A stretch of DNA of 64,000 nucleotides from positions 8,192 through 72,191 of the forward strand of contig CAKOYB010000006.1 of NCBI GenBank assembly GCA_934130435.1, given 5' to 3'. The notes below the pieces were generated by a model. It worked only from the letters and a program-made list of their open reading frames with translations, did not search any database and was not told where the DNA came from. This stretch comes from an uncultured Clostridia bacterium. Lineage in GTDB: Bacteria > Bacillota > Clostridia > TANB77 > CAG-508. The position numbers and the translations under genes were made by a program. This document shows, piece by piece, positions 53,481-62,328 of this stretch (position 1 is its first letter; each line of letters begins with the position of its first letter).

Positions 53481-54146
53481 ATGTATATTGGAGAAATAAT
53501 TAAAGAATATAGAACAAATCATCAGCTATCTCAAAGAGCTTTTGCTAGTAGAACTGCTTTAAGTCCTTCTTATATCAATACTCTTGAAAAAATATATAAT
53601 CCCAAAACTGAAAGGCCTTATTCTGTAACTACTGATGTAGCAAATGAGCTTGCAAAGGCTATGAATATGTCTATTGAAGAGTTATTATCTAAAATAAATG
53701 GAAATCAAGAATTTACTTTAAACACCTCTAAATTAGATGAATTAGGTAACCCTGTTGTATCTATTCCACTTCTAGGAACTGTTAAAGCAGGATATAATTA
53801 TTTAGCAGAAGAAAATTGGATTGGAAATGTAGATATAGATAAAAAACTAGCTGATAGTGGAGAATTCTTCGCATTAAATGTTAAAGGCGATTCAATGAGT
53901 CCAGTATTAATAGAAGGAGATATCGTTATTGTAAAAAAACAAGATGATTTTGAAAACGGAGATATTGTTGTTGCTCTTATAAATGGAGATGAAGCAACTA
54001 TAAAGAAGGCTAAAAAAAGTGATTCTAGTATATTATTACGACCATTTAATAATGATTATGACCCACTTATATTCACTTATGAAGAAATGAAGTCTATACC
54101 AGTAAAAATTATAGGTATAGTAAAACAATTAAAGAGGGAATTTTAA
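53481..54146 (+). CDS. CI/LexA-like prophage repressor
   Basis: A 221-residue repressor with an N-terminal HTH (IIKEYRTNHQLSQRAFASRT, ALSPSYINTLEK) and a C-terminal S24 self-cleavage domain: VKAGYNY as likely cleavage region (Ala-Gly), Ser in GDSMSPVLIEGD, Lys in ATIKKAK. The start was placed at the ATG at 53481, as AAGGAG is 8 nt upstream and the earlier GTG lies inside it. Likely induced by RecA after DNA damage. All genes before it run leftward. Confidence 0.88.
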   Translation: MYIGEIIKEYRTNHQLSQRAFASRTALSPSYINTLEKIYNPKTERPYSVTTDVANELAKAMNMSIEELLSKINGNQEFTLNTSKLDELGNPVVSIPLLGTVKAGYNYLAEENWIGNVDIDKKLADSGEFFALNVKGDSMSPVLIEGDIVIVKKQDDFENGDIVVALINGDEATIKKAKKSDSSILLRPFNNDYDPLIFTYEEMKSIPVKIIGIVKQLKREF

Positions 54147-54147
54147 A

Positions 54148-55696
54148 ATGAGTAAATCAACAAATAATAATATGGAATATTATTGTATGTATTTGAGAAA
54201 ATCACGTAAAGATTTAGAAGCAGAAGAACATGGGCAAGGAGAAACTCTTAGTAGACATGAAAAAATCTTAAATGATTTAGCTTCATCCATGAATATAAAA
54301 ATTAGTAAAACATATAGAGAAATTGTCTCTCGGAGATAGTATAGCATGTAGACCAGTTATGCAACAATTACTTAACGATATTGAAAATAATATGTGGACT
54401 GGTGTGTTAGTTGTAGAAGTTGAAAGATTAGCAAGAGGAGATACTATAGACCAAGGAATAGTATCTCAGACATTCAAAAATTCATACACCAAAATAATTA
54501 CTCCTATGAAAACATACGACCCTAATAATGAATATGATGAGGAATACTTTGAATTTGGTTTGTTTATGTCTAGAAGAGAATATAAAACCATCACTAGGCG
54601 TCTTCATAGCGGTGTAATATCTGCCATTAAAGAAGGAAAGCATGTTTCTGGTATTGCTCCTTTTGGATATGACAAAGTCAAATTAAAAGGTCAAAAAGGT
54701 TATTCTTTAATTCCAAATGATAATGCTAAAACTGTACAGCTTATTTTTAATATGTATTGTAACAACATTGGTGCTAGAGCAATTTCTAGAGAACTTGAAC
54801 GATTAAATATAAAAGCCATTAAAGCTGATAATTGGAATCCTTCAACAATAAGGAGTATCTTATCTAATCCTGTTTATATTGGGAAAATAAAATACGTTGA
54901 TAAAAGAACTGTAAAAAAAGTAATTGATGGTAATTTAAAACGAGTAAAGAGCGATAGGTCTGAAACACTTCTCGTTGATGGACTTCATGAAGCTATTATA
55001 GATATCGATACTTGGAATAAGGCTCAACATATAAGAAAAAATATGCTTGTATCATCTAATAAAGTAGATACAACTATAAAAAATCCTATGGCTGGACTCT
55101 TAAAATGTTCTATGTGTGGAAGAAGTTTAGACCGTATTTCTGTCCCTAAGAAAAATGAAGTTCGATTAACTTGCAGATTCTGTAAGGATAATGTAGGAAG
55201 TAAAATAGAAATAGTAGAAAATAAATTATTTAATTCACTAAAATTATTATTAAATGACTACAAACTTAAATTAATTAATAATGACAACTCTGATATAGAA
55301 CTACTTTTAAATATCAACACTAATAGTATTAGTAATCTAGAAAACGAAATTAAAAAGACACTTAGCCAATTAAATAATACCTACGATTTACTAGAACAAG
55401 GTATTTATACAAAAGATATTTTTATAGAACGTTCTAATTTATTAAAATCAAAAATAACCGACTTAAATATGCAACATGAAGAATTACTCAAAGAAAAGGA
55501 AAAAATTGAAAATAATAAAAATAGAAAGGAAATATTAATACCCAAAATAGAAAATGTAATAGATACTTATTATGAAACTAATGATATCTTGTATAAAAAC
55601 AAATTACTAAAATCTGTATTACAGAAAGTAGAATATTCTAAACTTAATCCTTCTAGTCCTGATGATTTTGAGTTAATATTATATCCTAAATTATAA
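54148..55696 (+). CDS. int: large serine recombinase (integrase), needs +1 recoding at CGGA
   Basis: About 515 residues after recoding. Catalytic serine in YLRKSRKD (residues about 16-23). Frame 0 stops after REIVSRR at residue 63. At TCT-CGGA-GAT (54331-54334) the +1 frame restores REIVSGDSIACRPVMQQLL, then VVEVERLARG and the recombinase domain, a zinc ribbon (CSMCGRSL...CRFCKD) and a coiled-coil C-terminus. Without recoding only a useless 63-residue piece would be made. It is 1 nt downstream of the repressor gene, and next to the right attachment site. The total length is 3n+1. Confidence 0.92.
54331..54334 (+). other. CGGA +1 recoding site (serine integrase)
   Basis: Context GTC TCT CGGA GAT AGT. 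Frame 0 is CGG AGA TAG. The +1 frame restores the invariant V-S-G-(D/E)-S/T-I motif of serine integrases. Confidence 0.92.
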
Positions 55697-55727
55697 AGCA
55701 GAGGTTTTATTTTTATACCTCTGCTTG
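55696..55727 (+). terminator. hairpin after the integrase gene
   Basis: AAGCAGAGGT/ACCTCTGCTT with an 11-nt T-rich loop. No long U tract follows, so strength is uncertain. Confidence 0.5.
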
Positions 55728-55741
55728 TATCGTCTATATTT

Positions 55742-56149
55742 TCATCTATCAAAATGAACCCAGGTAGGCGTATATTGTACCGGTTCAACGTAGCTCCATA
55801 CTCCAGACGATTTTGCTACATTTCTTATACTACTTCTTTGACTATTAGTTAATGTTTGCCCAACATCAAATGCCACTCCTGCATAATGTTGGCTTTGTAG
55901 TCCATGTCCACCTTCCCACGATCTTCTAAATGCATATCCAACAGGTATTGCCTTTCCATATAAGTATCTAGTTGAATTCCATGCACGCATTGTATTTCTA
56001 GTAGTCCATATTATATTAGCTTTACTGCTTCCTCTAAATTCTTTTACAGTTAATGTTTTATTTGTATTATATGGCATTGCCTCGTTTTCTCCTCTATAAT
56101 ATGTCTCCATTTGGTTATTATCATTGTTATAGACTAATATCTTTGCCAT
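55742..56149 (-). pseudogene. 5' fragment of the prophage-split cell-wall hydrolase gene
   Basis: Encodes 135 residues of the interrupted host protein: MAKILVYNNDNNQMETYYRG start, EFRGSSKANIIWTTRNTMRA, and an M15-like site GGHGLQSQHYAGVAFDVGQ, ending at TWVHFDR followed by a phage-supplied stop. The domain looks like a peptidoglycan hydrolase or carboxypeptidase-like part; the peptidoglycan-binding half is at 19516-19803. It has a strong GGAGG ribosome binding site, so a truncated product could still be made. Confidence 0.85.
55746..55756. other. right attachment site core
   Basis: CTATCAAAATG, identical to 19793-19803. Phage sequence is on the left, host hydrolase gene on the right. Confidence 0.85.
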
Positions 56150-56229
56150 GAAAAAACCTCCATAAAATAATTATCTTTATATTCTATGAAGGCTTAATCT
56201 TTTTGTTAATCCTATGTCTTAGATAAATT

Positions 56230-56268
56230 AAAAGTTGTCAAAATTCTCCGTCCCTTTTGACAACTTTT
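56230..56268. terminator. bidirectional terminator
   Basis: 14-bp arms AAAAGTTGTCAAAA/TTTTGACAACTTTT around an 11-nt loop, between the divergent hydrolase fragment and beta-propeller gene. The loop includes CTCCGTCCC. The hairpin could serve either strand. Confidence 0.55.
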
Positions 56269-56354
56269 AACAACTTGATTAAATTATTAAAATCTATTGT
56301 TTTTTTTACAGTTTTTATGATATAAGTAAATTAATAATAAAAAGGAGGATTTTT

Positions 56355-58391
56355 ATGAAAAAACGTAATTTTCTAATTGTCTTTTCTATTTTGATTCTAG
56401 TTATAATTGCCATTTCTATCATTTGCATTAATAACTCAGATAATCTAGAGTTAAAAAGTATAAAGTCAAAAAAACAATTGATGAGAATTTATAATTCTTA
56501 TTCATCTTATGGTTCTGATAATATATTTTTACAATTCATAACATTGCCATTCAGTTTTGGTAACTCTTCTCTATATTATTCAGCTAAAAATGCAGATACT
56601 GTTTATGATTCTTCTATTAGTGAAGCTACTATAGATATTAAAGCTAACAATTCTACTAAAACTGAATCTAGCAGTAAAGATTACTCAACAACTAATATTC
56701 AAGTAGAAAATGTTGATGAAGCTGATATAACCAAAACAGATGGAGACTACATTTATTCTTTATCAGAAAATGATGTTGTTATTACAAATGTTCAAGACCC
56801 TAAAAAAATCAAAATATCATCTGTAATTAATTCTACTGATGATAGTATCCCTGAAGATTTAATACTATACAATAATAAGCTTGTAATTATATCTTCAAAA
56901 ACTAATTCTACTATTTATTCTAGCTATAGTAGAGCTAATAGTACAACTGTTAGAATATATAACATTGAAGACAAAAAGAAACCAACTCTACAAAAAAGCT
57001 ACACTCTAAATGAGCCTTATTATACATCTAGATGTATAGATAACAAATTGTATGTAATTGCTTCTGGTAATATGCGAAAGGAAAATAACGATATAGTAAC
57101 ATACTATACTGAAGACTATAATAAAAAAGAAATAAGTCCCCAAAACATTAAGTATTTAAAAGATATTAAAACAAAAAAGCAAACACTAATTTCATTCGTA
57201 AATTTAGATAAACCTACCGAAGATGTAAATGTAAGCTCTTATTTAATTGATATTTCTAATGCTTACGTTTCTAAAACTAATATTTATTTACTAGATCAAA
57301 AATATGAGTATAATTCAAATACACCTAAAATTTCCTCTATTTTTGGATTAAAAGGTTTGTTTGGTATTAATAGTTTTTATGATGACTATTCTTATTACTC
57401 TAATTCAGGATATAAGTCTAAAATATATAAGTTTAATATTTTAGATGATGGAACTATTAAATATGATTGTAAAAATGAGTTTAAAGGAAAAACTATAAAT
57501 CAATATTCTATAGACGAATATAATGATACTTTAAGAGTTGCTTTATATGATAATGATGGATCAAGAATTATAGTTCTAGATAATAAACTAAAGCAAATTG
57601 GAATTACTCCATACCTTGCTAATGGTGAACAAATGTATTCTTCTAGATTTATGGGAAATAAAGCTTATCTAGTAACATACAGAGTAACAGATCCTTTATA
57701 TGTTATTGACTTATCTGATTCAACAAACCCTAAAGTTTTGGGAGAACTAAAAATACCTGGTTATAGTACTTATTTACATCCATATGATGAAAATCATCTT
57801 ATTGGAATTGGAATGGAAACTAAAGAAGTTGTAAATAGAAATTCACAAGGTAAAGTAATTTCAACTACTTCTAGAATAGTTGGAATGAAAATGGCTTTAT
57901 TTGATGTTTCAAATGTTAATAATCCTATTCAAATTTCAAACACTGTCATAGGAGATAGTCGAACTACTTCTGCAATATTAACAAATCCAAAAGCATTATT
58001 ATTCTCAAAAGAAAAAGAATTAATAGCTATACCAGTAAACAATTATGCAGAAGATTTTGAGGTTAACAGCTCTTCAGATACTTATTCTTCTACTATCAAT
58101 GCATATACAAACTATAGTAAACCATATAAGGCAGAAGGATATTTTGTATACAATATTAATATAAAAGACGGATTTAAGTTAAAAGGAATTGTTACTCATG
58201 AATCTTCAGATAATAATAATAATAATAATTCTACAAATTATTACAATAACAATTCAAAATTGCTTCGTGGATTATATATAGAAAATGATTTATATACAAT
58301 TTCTGAAAATGCGATAAAAGTTAATTCTTTAAATAATTTAGATTTGATAAGTGAATTAAAAATAAATTCAACTTCAAAAAATAGGAGGTAA
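56355..58391 (+). CDS. secreted beta-propeller domain protein
   Basis: A 678-residue protein with an N-terminal signal anchor (residues about 4-25: FLIVFSILILVIIAISIICI) and a beta-propeller C-terminal domain of the type found in secreted Firmicutes and archaeal proteins: QVENVDEADITKTDGDYIYS, SYTLNEPYYTSRCIDNKLYV, and DLSDSTNPKVLGELKIPGYS. Function unknown. Good GGAGG ribosome binding site. An adjacent small membrane protein is likely in the same operon. Confidence 0.85.
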   Translation: MKKRNFLIVFSILILVIIAISIICINNSDNLELKSIKSKKQLMRIYNSYSSYGSDNIFLQFITLPFSFGNSSLYYSAKNADTVYDSSISEATIDIKANNSTKTESSSKDYSTTNIQVENVDEADITKTDGDYIYSLSENDVVITNVQDPKKIKISSVINSTDDSIPEDLILYNNKLVIISSKTNSTIYSSYSRANSTTVRIYNIEDKKKPTLQKSYTLNEPYYTSRCIDNKLYVIASGNMRKENNDIVTYYTEDYNKKEISPQNIKYLKDIKTKKQTLISFVNLDKPTEDVNVSSYLIDISNAYVSKTNIYLLDQKYEYNSNTPKISSIFGLKGLFGINSFYDDYSYYSNSGYKSKIYKFNILDDGTIKYDCKNEFKGKTINQYSIDEYNDTLRVALYDNDGSRIIVLDNKLKQIGITPYLANGEQMYSSRFMGNKAYLVTYRVTDPLYVIDLSDSTNPKVLGELKIPGYSTYLHPYDENHLIGIGMETKEVVNRNSQGKVISTTSRIVGMKMALFDVSNVNNPIQISNTVIGDSRTTSAILTNPKALLFSKEKELIAIPVNNYAEDFEVNSSSDTYSSTINAYTNYSKPYKAEGYFVYNINIKDGFKLKGIVTHESSDNNNNNNSTNYYNNNSKLLRGLYIENDLYTISENAIKVNSLNNLDLISELKINSTSKNRR

Positions 58392-58394
58392 AAA

Positions 58395-58649
58395 ATGGAA
58401 GAAAAAACAAGTGGTAATGTAATACACATTATTTCTCTAGTATTAGGAATCATTTCAATAGTATTCTCAGCTTTTTGGTATCTTTCTATTCCTAGTGGAG
58501 TATTAGCTTTAATCTTTGGGGTTAAATCTGTTAAAAGATTTAACAGTAAAATTGGAAAAGCTGGTTTGATAACTGGAATTATAGGTTTATCTATATGTGC
58601 TTTTTTATACATAACATTTATATTATTACTAATAGTAAATAATTTATAA
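58395..58649 (+). CDS. DUF4190-like small membrane protein
   Basis: An 84-residue protein with two to three membrane helices (ISLVLGIISIVFSAFWYLSI; AGLITGIIGLSICAFLYI) and GVLALIFGVKSVKR between them, the DUF4190 pattern. It is 3 nt behind the beta-propeller gene. Confidence 0.75.
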   Translation: MEEKTSGNVIHIISLVLGIISIVFSAFWYLSIPSGVLALIFGVKSVKRFNSKIGKAGLITGIIGLSICAFLYITFILLLIVNNL

Positions 58650-58670
58650 TTGGATAATTATATGCAAACT

Positions 58671-58695
58671 AAAAAGGCTTAGTATAAGCCTTTTT
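58671..58695. terminator. bidirectional terminator
   Basis: AAAAAGGCTT/AAGCCTTTTT with a 5-nt loop between convergent genes. The minus-strand copy ends the Ca-ATPase gene. Confidence 0.85.
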
Positions 58696-61285
58696 AATTT
58701 GCAATTCTTTTTTCAAATACTTCTGGTTTTTCTCTATCTATATTTAATCCCTTTTGTAGCTCAATAATAGGTATTGGCATTATTGAAATTATAATTGTTA
58801 TTAACCATTGCATTTGAGTTAATGAAGTTAATTCGAATACGTCTGCTAATTGTGGAATTAAAACTATAATAATCTGTGCCAAAACTCCTAATACAAAACT
58901 TCCAAATAAATATCTGTTTTCAAATAGACCATCTCTGAAAATTGAGTCTTCACTTTTTATATTAAAGCTATGTATTAATTCTAAAAATCCAAGGGATAAA
59001 AATGCCATTGTCCTTGCAACTTCTAAATTGTAATATCTATTTCCAATACTAAATGCAATTAATGTTAGCATTCCTATCATTATTCCTTCTATAACAATAT
59101 TGTTCCATAATCCATTGGCAAATAAGCCTTTTTTGCTATCTATTGGTTTTTTACTCATTATATTTTTTTCAGGTTTCTCAAGTCCTAATGCAATTGCCGG
59201 AAATGAATCTGTTATAAGATTAATCCACAATAATTGAATTGCTACTAATGGAGATTTCATTCCAAGAATCAATCCCATAAAAATTGTTACAATTTCTCCT
59301 ATGTTAGTTGCTATTAAAAAATGAATTGCTTTTTTTATATTACTATAAATATTCCTTCCTTGTTTTACAGCTTCTACAATAGTTACAAAATTATCATCTG
59401 CTAAAATCATATCTGCTGCATTTTTAGCAACATCTGTTCCATTCTTTCCCATTGCTATTCCTATATCTGCATTTTTTAAAGCTGGGCTATCGTTTACTCC
59501 ATCTCCTGTCATAGCAACAACCGCTCCAGATTTTTGCCACGCTTTTACTATTCTTACTTTATGCTCTGGCGTAACTCTTGCAAATACTGAAAACTTTGAT
59601 ATATTTTTTTCTAGTTCCTCCTGTGATAAATTTTCTAATTCTTCTCCTGTAATAGCTCTTTCTGATAAATTTAATATTCCTAGTTCTTTAGCAATAGCTT
59701 TAGCTGTTTCTAAATGATCTCCTGTTATCATCACAGTTTTAATTCCAGCCTTTTTGCAAGTTGCTATTGCCTCTTTTACTCCATCTCTTGGTGGATCAAT
59801 CATTCCAATCAATCCTACAAAATTTAAATTATTTTCAACTTCATTTGAATTGACTTTTCTTGGTAAAACATCTAAATCTTTATACGCTACTGCAATTACT
59901 CTTAATGCTTTTTTAGCCATTTTATTATTTTCTTCTTTAAATAATCTTTTATCTCCATTACATAAATTTATTAAAACATCTGGTGCTCCTTTTGTTATTA
60001 CTCTATATTTACTTCCAAACTTATGAATTGTAGTCATAAGCTTTCTATTTGAATCAAATGGTATATCATTTATTCTTGGCATTTGATTATACAAGAAATT
60101 TTTATTTTTATTCATATCTAAAGCTTTTTCAACAATTGCCTTTTCTGTTGGTTCTCCCAAAACACTAATATTTTTTCTCTGTTCTACTACCTCACAATCT
60201 GTGCACATTGTTGCCAATTCTATTGTAAAGCTTGGATCAATTGAATTAATTTCAACTACTTTCATTTTATTTTGTGTTAATGTTCCTGTTTTGTCTGAAC
60301 AAATAACACTACTACTGCCTAAAGTTTCTACAGCTGGAAGTTTTCTTATAATACTATTTTTCTTTGCCATTTTTGTAACTCCAATTGATAGTACTATAGT
60401 TACAATTGCTGGTAAACCTTCTGGTATTGCCGCAACCGCAAGTCCAACAGAAGTCATAAACATTTCTATTGGTTCAATTTTCTTTATTATTCCCATAATA
60501 AATATGAGAAAACAAATTATTAAACATGCTATACCAAGTATTTTTCCTACTTCGCCTAATTTTTTTTGAATTGGTGTCTCAGGTGAAGTTTCATCATTTA
60601 TCATATTGGCTATTTTCCCTACACTTGTATTCATCCCAATAGTTGTTACAACTGCTTTTCCATGTCCATTTACTACTGTTGTAGACATGAAGCCTATATT
60701 TTTCATATCTCCTAATGCTGTTTTATCAGTTAATAATATTTCACTTTCTTTTATTACTGGTTCAACTTCACCTGTAAGACTAGATTCTTCTACCTTTAAA
60801 TTAAAACTTTCTAATAGTCTACAATCAGCTGGTATTGTTTGACCTGTTTCTAAAATAATTAAATCTCCTGGTACAAGCTCTTCTGCATTTATTTCTTTTG
60901 TAACACCATTTCTTACTACTTTAGCCATTTTAGGAGTCATTTTCTTTAATGCTTCTATAGATTTTTCTGCTTTAGCTTCTTGTACTACTCCCATAATAGC
61001 ATTAAAAATAACTATAGCAATTATTATTATTGAATCAATGTAATCTCCTTCTCCTTGAATTTTTGAAACCGCCGCTGAGATAATTGAAGCTAATATTAGT
61101 ATAATTATCATAAAATCATTAAATTGTTTTATAAATTTAACAAATATACTTTCTCTTGGTTTCTCACTTATTTGATTTTTTCCATAATTAATCTGCCTTC
61201 TTTTTGCCTCTTCCTCTGTAATTCCAAATTTTCCATCAGAATTCAACTTTCTGATTACCTCTTCCTTTTTTAAGGTTTGCCACAT
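58694..61285 (-). CDS. calcium-type P-type ATPase (P2A)
   Basis: An 863-residue cation pump of the PMR1/SERCA type. N-terminal cation-ATPase domain (EEAKRRQINYGKNQISE), LTGEVEPV near residue 175, transmembrane AAIPEGLPAIVTIVL near 290, phosphorylation motif SDKTGTLTQNK near 333, MTGDGVNDSPALKNADIGIAMG near 595, and C-terminal helices. The PEGL and surrounding residues fit Ca2+ (or Mn2+) export. The gene has no partners nearby and ends in its terminator. Confidence 0.9.
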   Translation of the reverse strand: MWQTLKKEEVIRKLNSDGKFGITEEEAKRRQINYGKNQISEKPRESIFVKFIKQFNDFMIIILILASIISAAVSKIQGEGDYIDSIIIIAIVIFNAIMGVVQEAKAEKSIEALKKMTPKMAKVVRNGVTKEINAEELVPGDLIILETGQTIPADCRLLESFNLKVEESSLTGEVEPVIKESEILLTDKTALGDMKNIGFMSTTVVNGHGKAVVTTIGMNTSVGKIANMINDETSPETPIQKKLGEVGKILGIACLIICFLIFIMGIIKKIEPIEMFMTSVGLAVAAIPEGLPAIVTIVLSIGVTKMAKKNSIIRKLPAVETLGSSSVICSDKTGTLTQNKMKVVEINSIDPSFTIELATMCTDCEVVEQRKNISVLGEPTEKAIVEKALDMNKNKNFLYNQMPRINDIPFDSNRKLMTTIHKFGSKYRVITKGAPDVLINLCNGDKRLFKEENNKMAKKALRVIAVAYKDLDVLPRKVNSNEVENNLNFVGLIGMIDPPRDGVKEAIATCKKAGIKTVMITGDHLETAKAIAKELGILNLSERAITGEELENLSQEELEKNISKFSVFARVTPEHKVRIVKAWQKSGAVVAMTGDGVNDSPALKNADIGIAMGKNGTDVAKNAADMILADDNFVTIVEAVKQGRNIYSNIKKAIHFLIATNIGEIVTIFMGLILGMKSPLVAIQLLWINLITDSFPAIALGLEKPEKNIMSKKPIDSKKGLFANGLWNNIVIEGIMIGMLTLIAFSIGNRYYNLEVARTMAFLSLGFLELIHSFNIKSEDSIFRDGLFENRYLFGSFVLGVLAQIIIVLIPQLADVFELTSLTQMQWLITIIISIMPIPIIELQKGLNIDREKPEVFEKRIAN

Positions 61286-61348
61286 ATAAATCCTCTCCTT
61301 TGTTACTTATTTTATTTATATGTTGGCTTGTACAGTTTTAGTACAAAG

Positions 61349-61378
61349 AATAAAAGTTTGCACAAGCAAACTTTTATT
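61349..61378 (-). terminator. terminator after dapA
   Basis: AATAAAAGTTTGC/GCAAACTTTTATT stem overlapping the dapA stop codon. Confidence 0.8.
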
Positions 61379-62264
61379 TTAATATTTTTAGTTTTTTTAA
61401 TTCTTTTCTTAAATCTTCAGATAACTCCTTACTACATGGTACTAGTGGTAATCTTGGTTTTCCAAAATTATATCCTAAAATATTTAGTGCTTCCTTTATA
61501 GGAATTGGATTAACCTCTTTAAACAAACTGTTTATTAACTTTATAGAATTTAATTGCATTTTTTCTGCTTTTTTCAGGTCTCCATCAAAGAATTTCCTTG
61601 TTATATCAGAAGTATATTTAGGCATTATGTTAGATAATACAGAAATTACGCCTATTCCTCCAATTGATAACATTGGAAGTATTTGATCATCATTTCCAGA
61701 ATAAATATGTAAATTATCCTTACATAGAGCTTTTGTTTTTATCGCGCTTGATAAATCTCCATTAGCTTCCTTTGCTGCTACAATATTTTTTATTTTAGAT
61801 AACTTATAATAAGTTTCTGGCAATATATTTACACCTGTTCGACTTGGCACATTGTACAATATTATTGGCAAACTCGTATTTGAAGCTATTATTTTATAAT
61901 GTGCAATTAAACCTTCTTGTGTTGTTTTGTTATAGTATGGTGTAACAGCCAAGAGTCCATCTACTCCAATTTTTTCTGCATACTTTTCGTTTTCTATTAC
62001 TGCTTTTGTATTATTACTTCCTATCCCAGCAATAACTGGAATTCTTTTGTTAACTATTTTTGTGCAGTATTTTATTAACTCTTGTTTTTCTTCTTGAGAC
62101 AAAGTTGCAGCTTCTCCGGTTGTTCCACACACTATTATTGCATTTACTCCATTTTCTATTTGAAACTCTACTAATTTTTTAAATTCATCAAAATTGATAT
62201 TGTCTTTCGAATCAAAAGGAGTTGCTATTGCTGTTCCTGTTCCTTTAAAAATTATTTCTTTCAT
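61374..62264 (-). CDS. dapA: 4-hydroxy-tetrahydrodipicolinate synthase
   Basis: First committed enzyme of lysine/diaminopimelate synthesis: condenses pyruvate with aspartate semialdehyde. 296 residues with GTTGEAATLSQEE near 45, YNVPSRTGVNI near 137 (Tyr of the catalytic triad), the Schiff-base Lys in NIVAAKEANGD near 164, and the closing GGIGVISVLSN. The ATG follows GGAGG in a hairpin arm (62268-62323), a possible restriction on initiation. Confidence 0.94.
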   Translation of the reverse strand: MKEIIFKGTGTAIATPFDSKDNINFDEFKKLVEFQIENGVNAIIVCGTTGEAATLSQEEKQELIKYCTKIVNKRIPVIAGIGSNNTKAVIENEKYAEKIGVDGLLAVTPYYNKTTQEGLIAHYKIIASNTSLPIILYNVPSRTGVNILPETYYKLSKIKNIVAAKEANGDLSSAIKTKALCKDNLHIYSGNDDQILPMLSIGGIGVISVLSNIMPKYTSDITRKFFDGDLKKAEKMQLNSIKLINSLFKEVNPIPIKEALNILGYNFGKPRLPLVPCSKELSEDLRKELKKLKILK

Positions 62265-62267
62265 AAA

Positions 62268-62323
62268 AAAACCTCCACTAGTAAATATAATTTTAGTTTA
62301 TATTATGCACTAATGAAGGTTTT
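62268..62323 (-). terminator. hairpin between sortase and dapA genes
   Basis: AAACCTCCACTA/TAATGAAGGTTT arms, minus-strand side followed by TTTTTTT just before the dapA ATG, and carrying its GGAGG. It ends the sortase transcript and may hide the dapA ribosome binding site. Confidence 0.6.
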
Positions 62324-62328
62324 GGTTA

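Larger units (their letters stand above)
19793..55756. mobile_element. integrated temperate siphovirus-type prophage (about 36 kb)
   Basis: Bounded by the same 11-bp core at both ends and inserted within a host reading frame. It contains a complete-looking set: serine integrase, CI-like repressor and Cro-like HTH, recombination and replication genes, ArpU-like late regulator, terminase, portal, scaffold, N4-gp56-type capsid, tail, tape measure, holin-like protein and lysin. No structural gene is obviously missing. Ten of the 12 CGGA recoding sites of the window lie inside it, including those in integrase and terminase, so productive growth needs the host's decoding. Confidence 0.93.

Noticed and set aside
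4532..54334. Frameshifts as assembly or sequencing errors, or as 11 separate pseudogenes
   Set aside because: All 12 have the same four bases, the same direction and size of shift, and restore family motifs and gene borders. Random errors or decay would not.
54323..54400. Internal start giving a separate 457-codon recombinase gene
   Set aside because: It would lack the catalytic serine part; the upstream 63 codons and CGGA join give a complete integrase.
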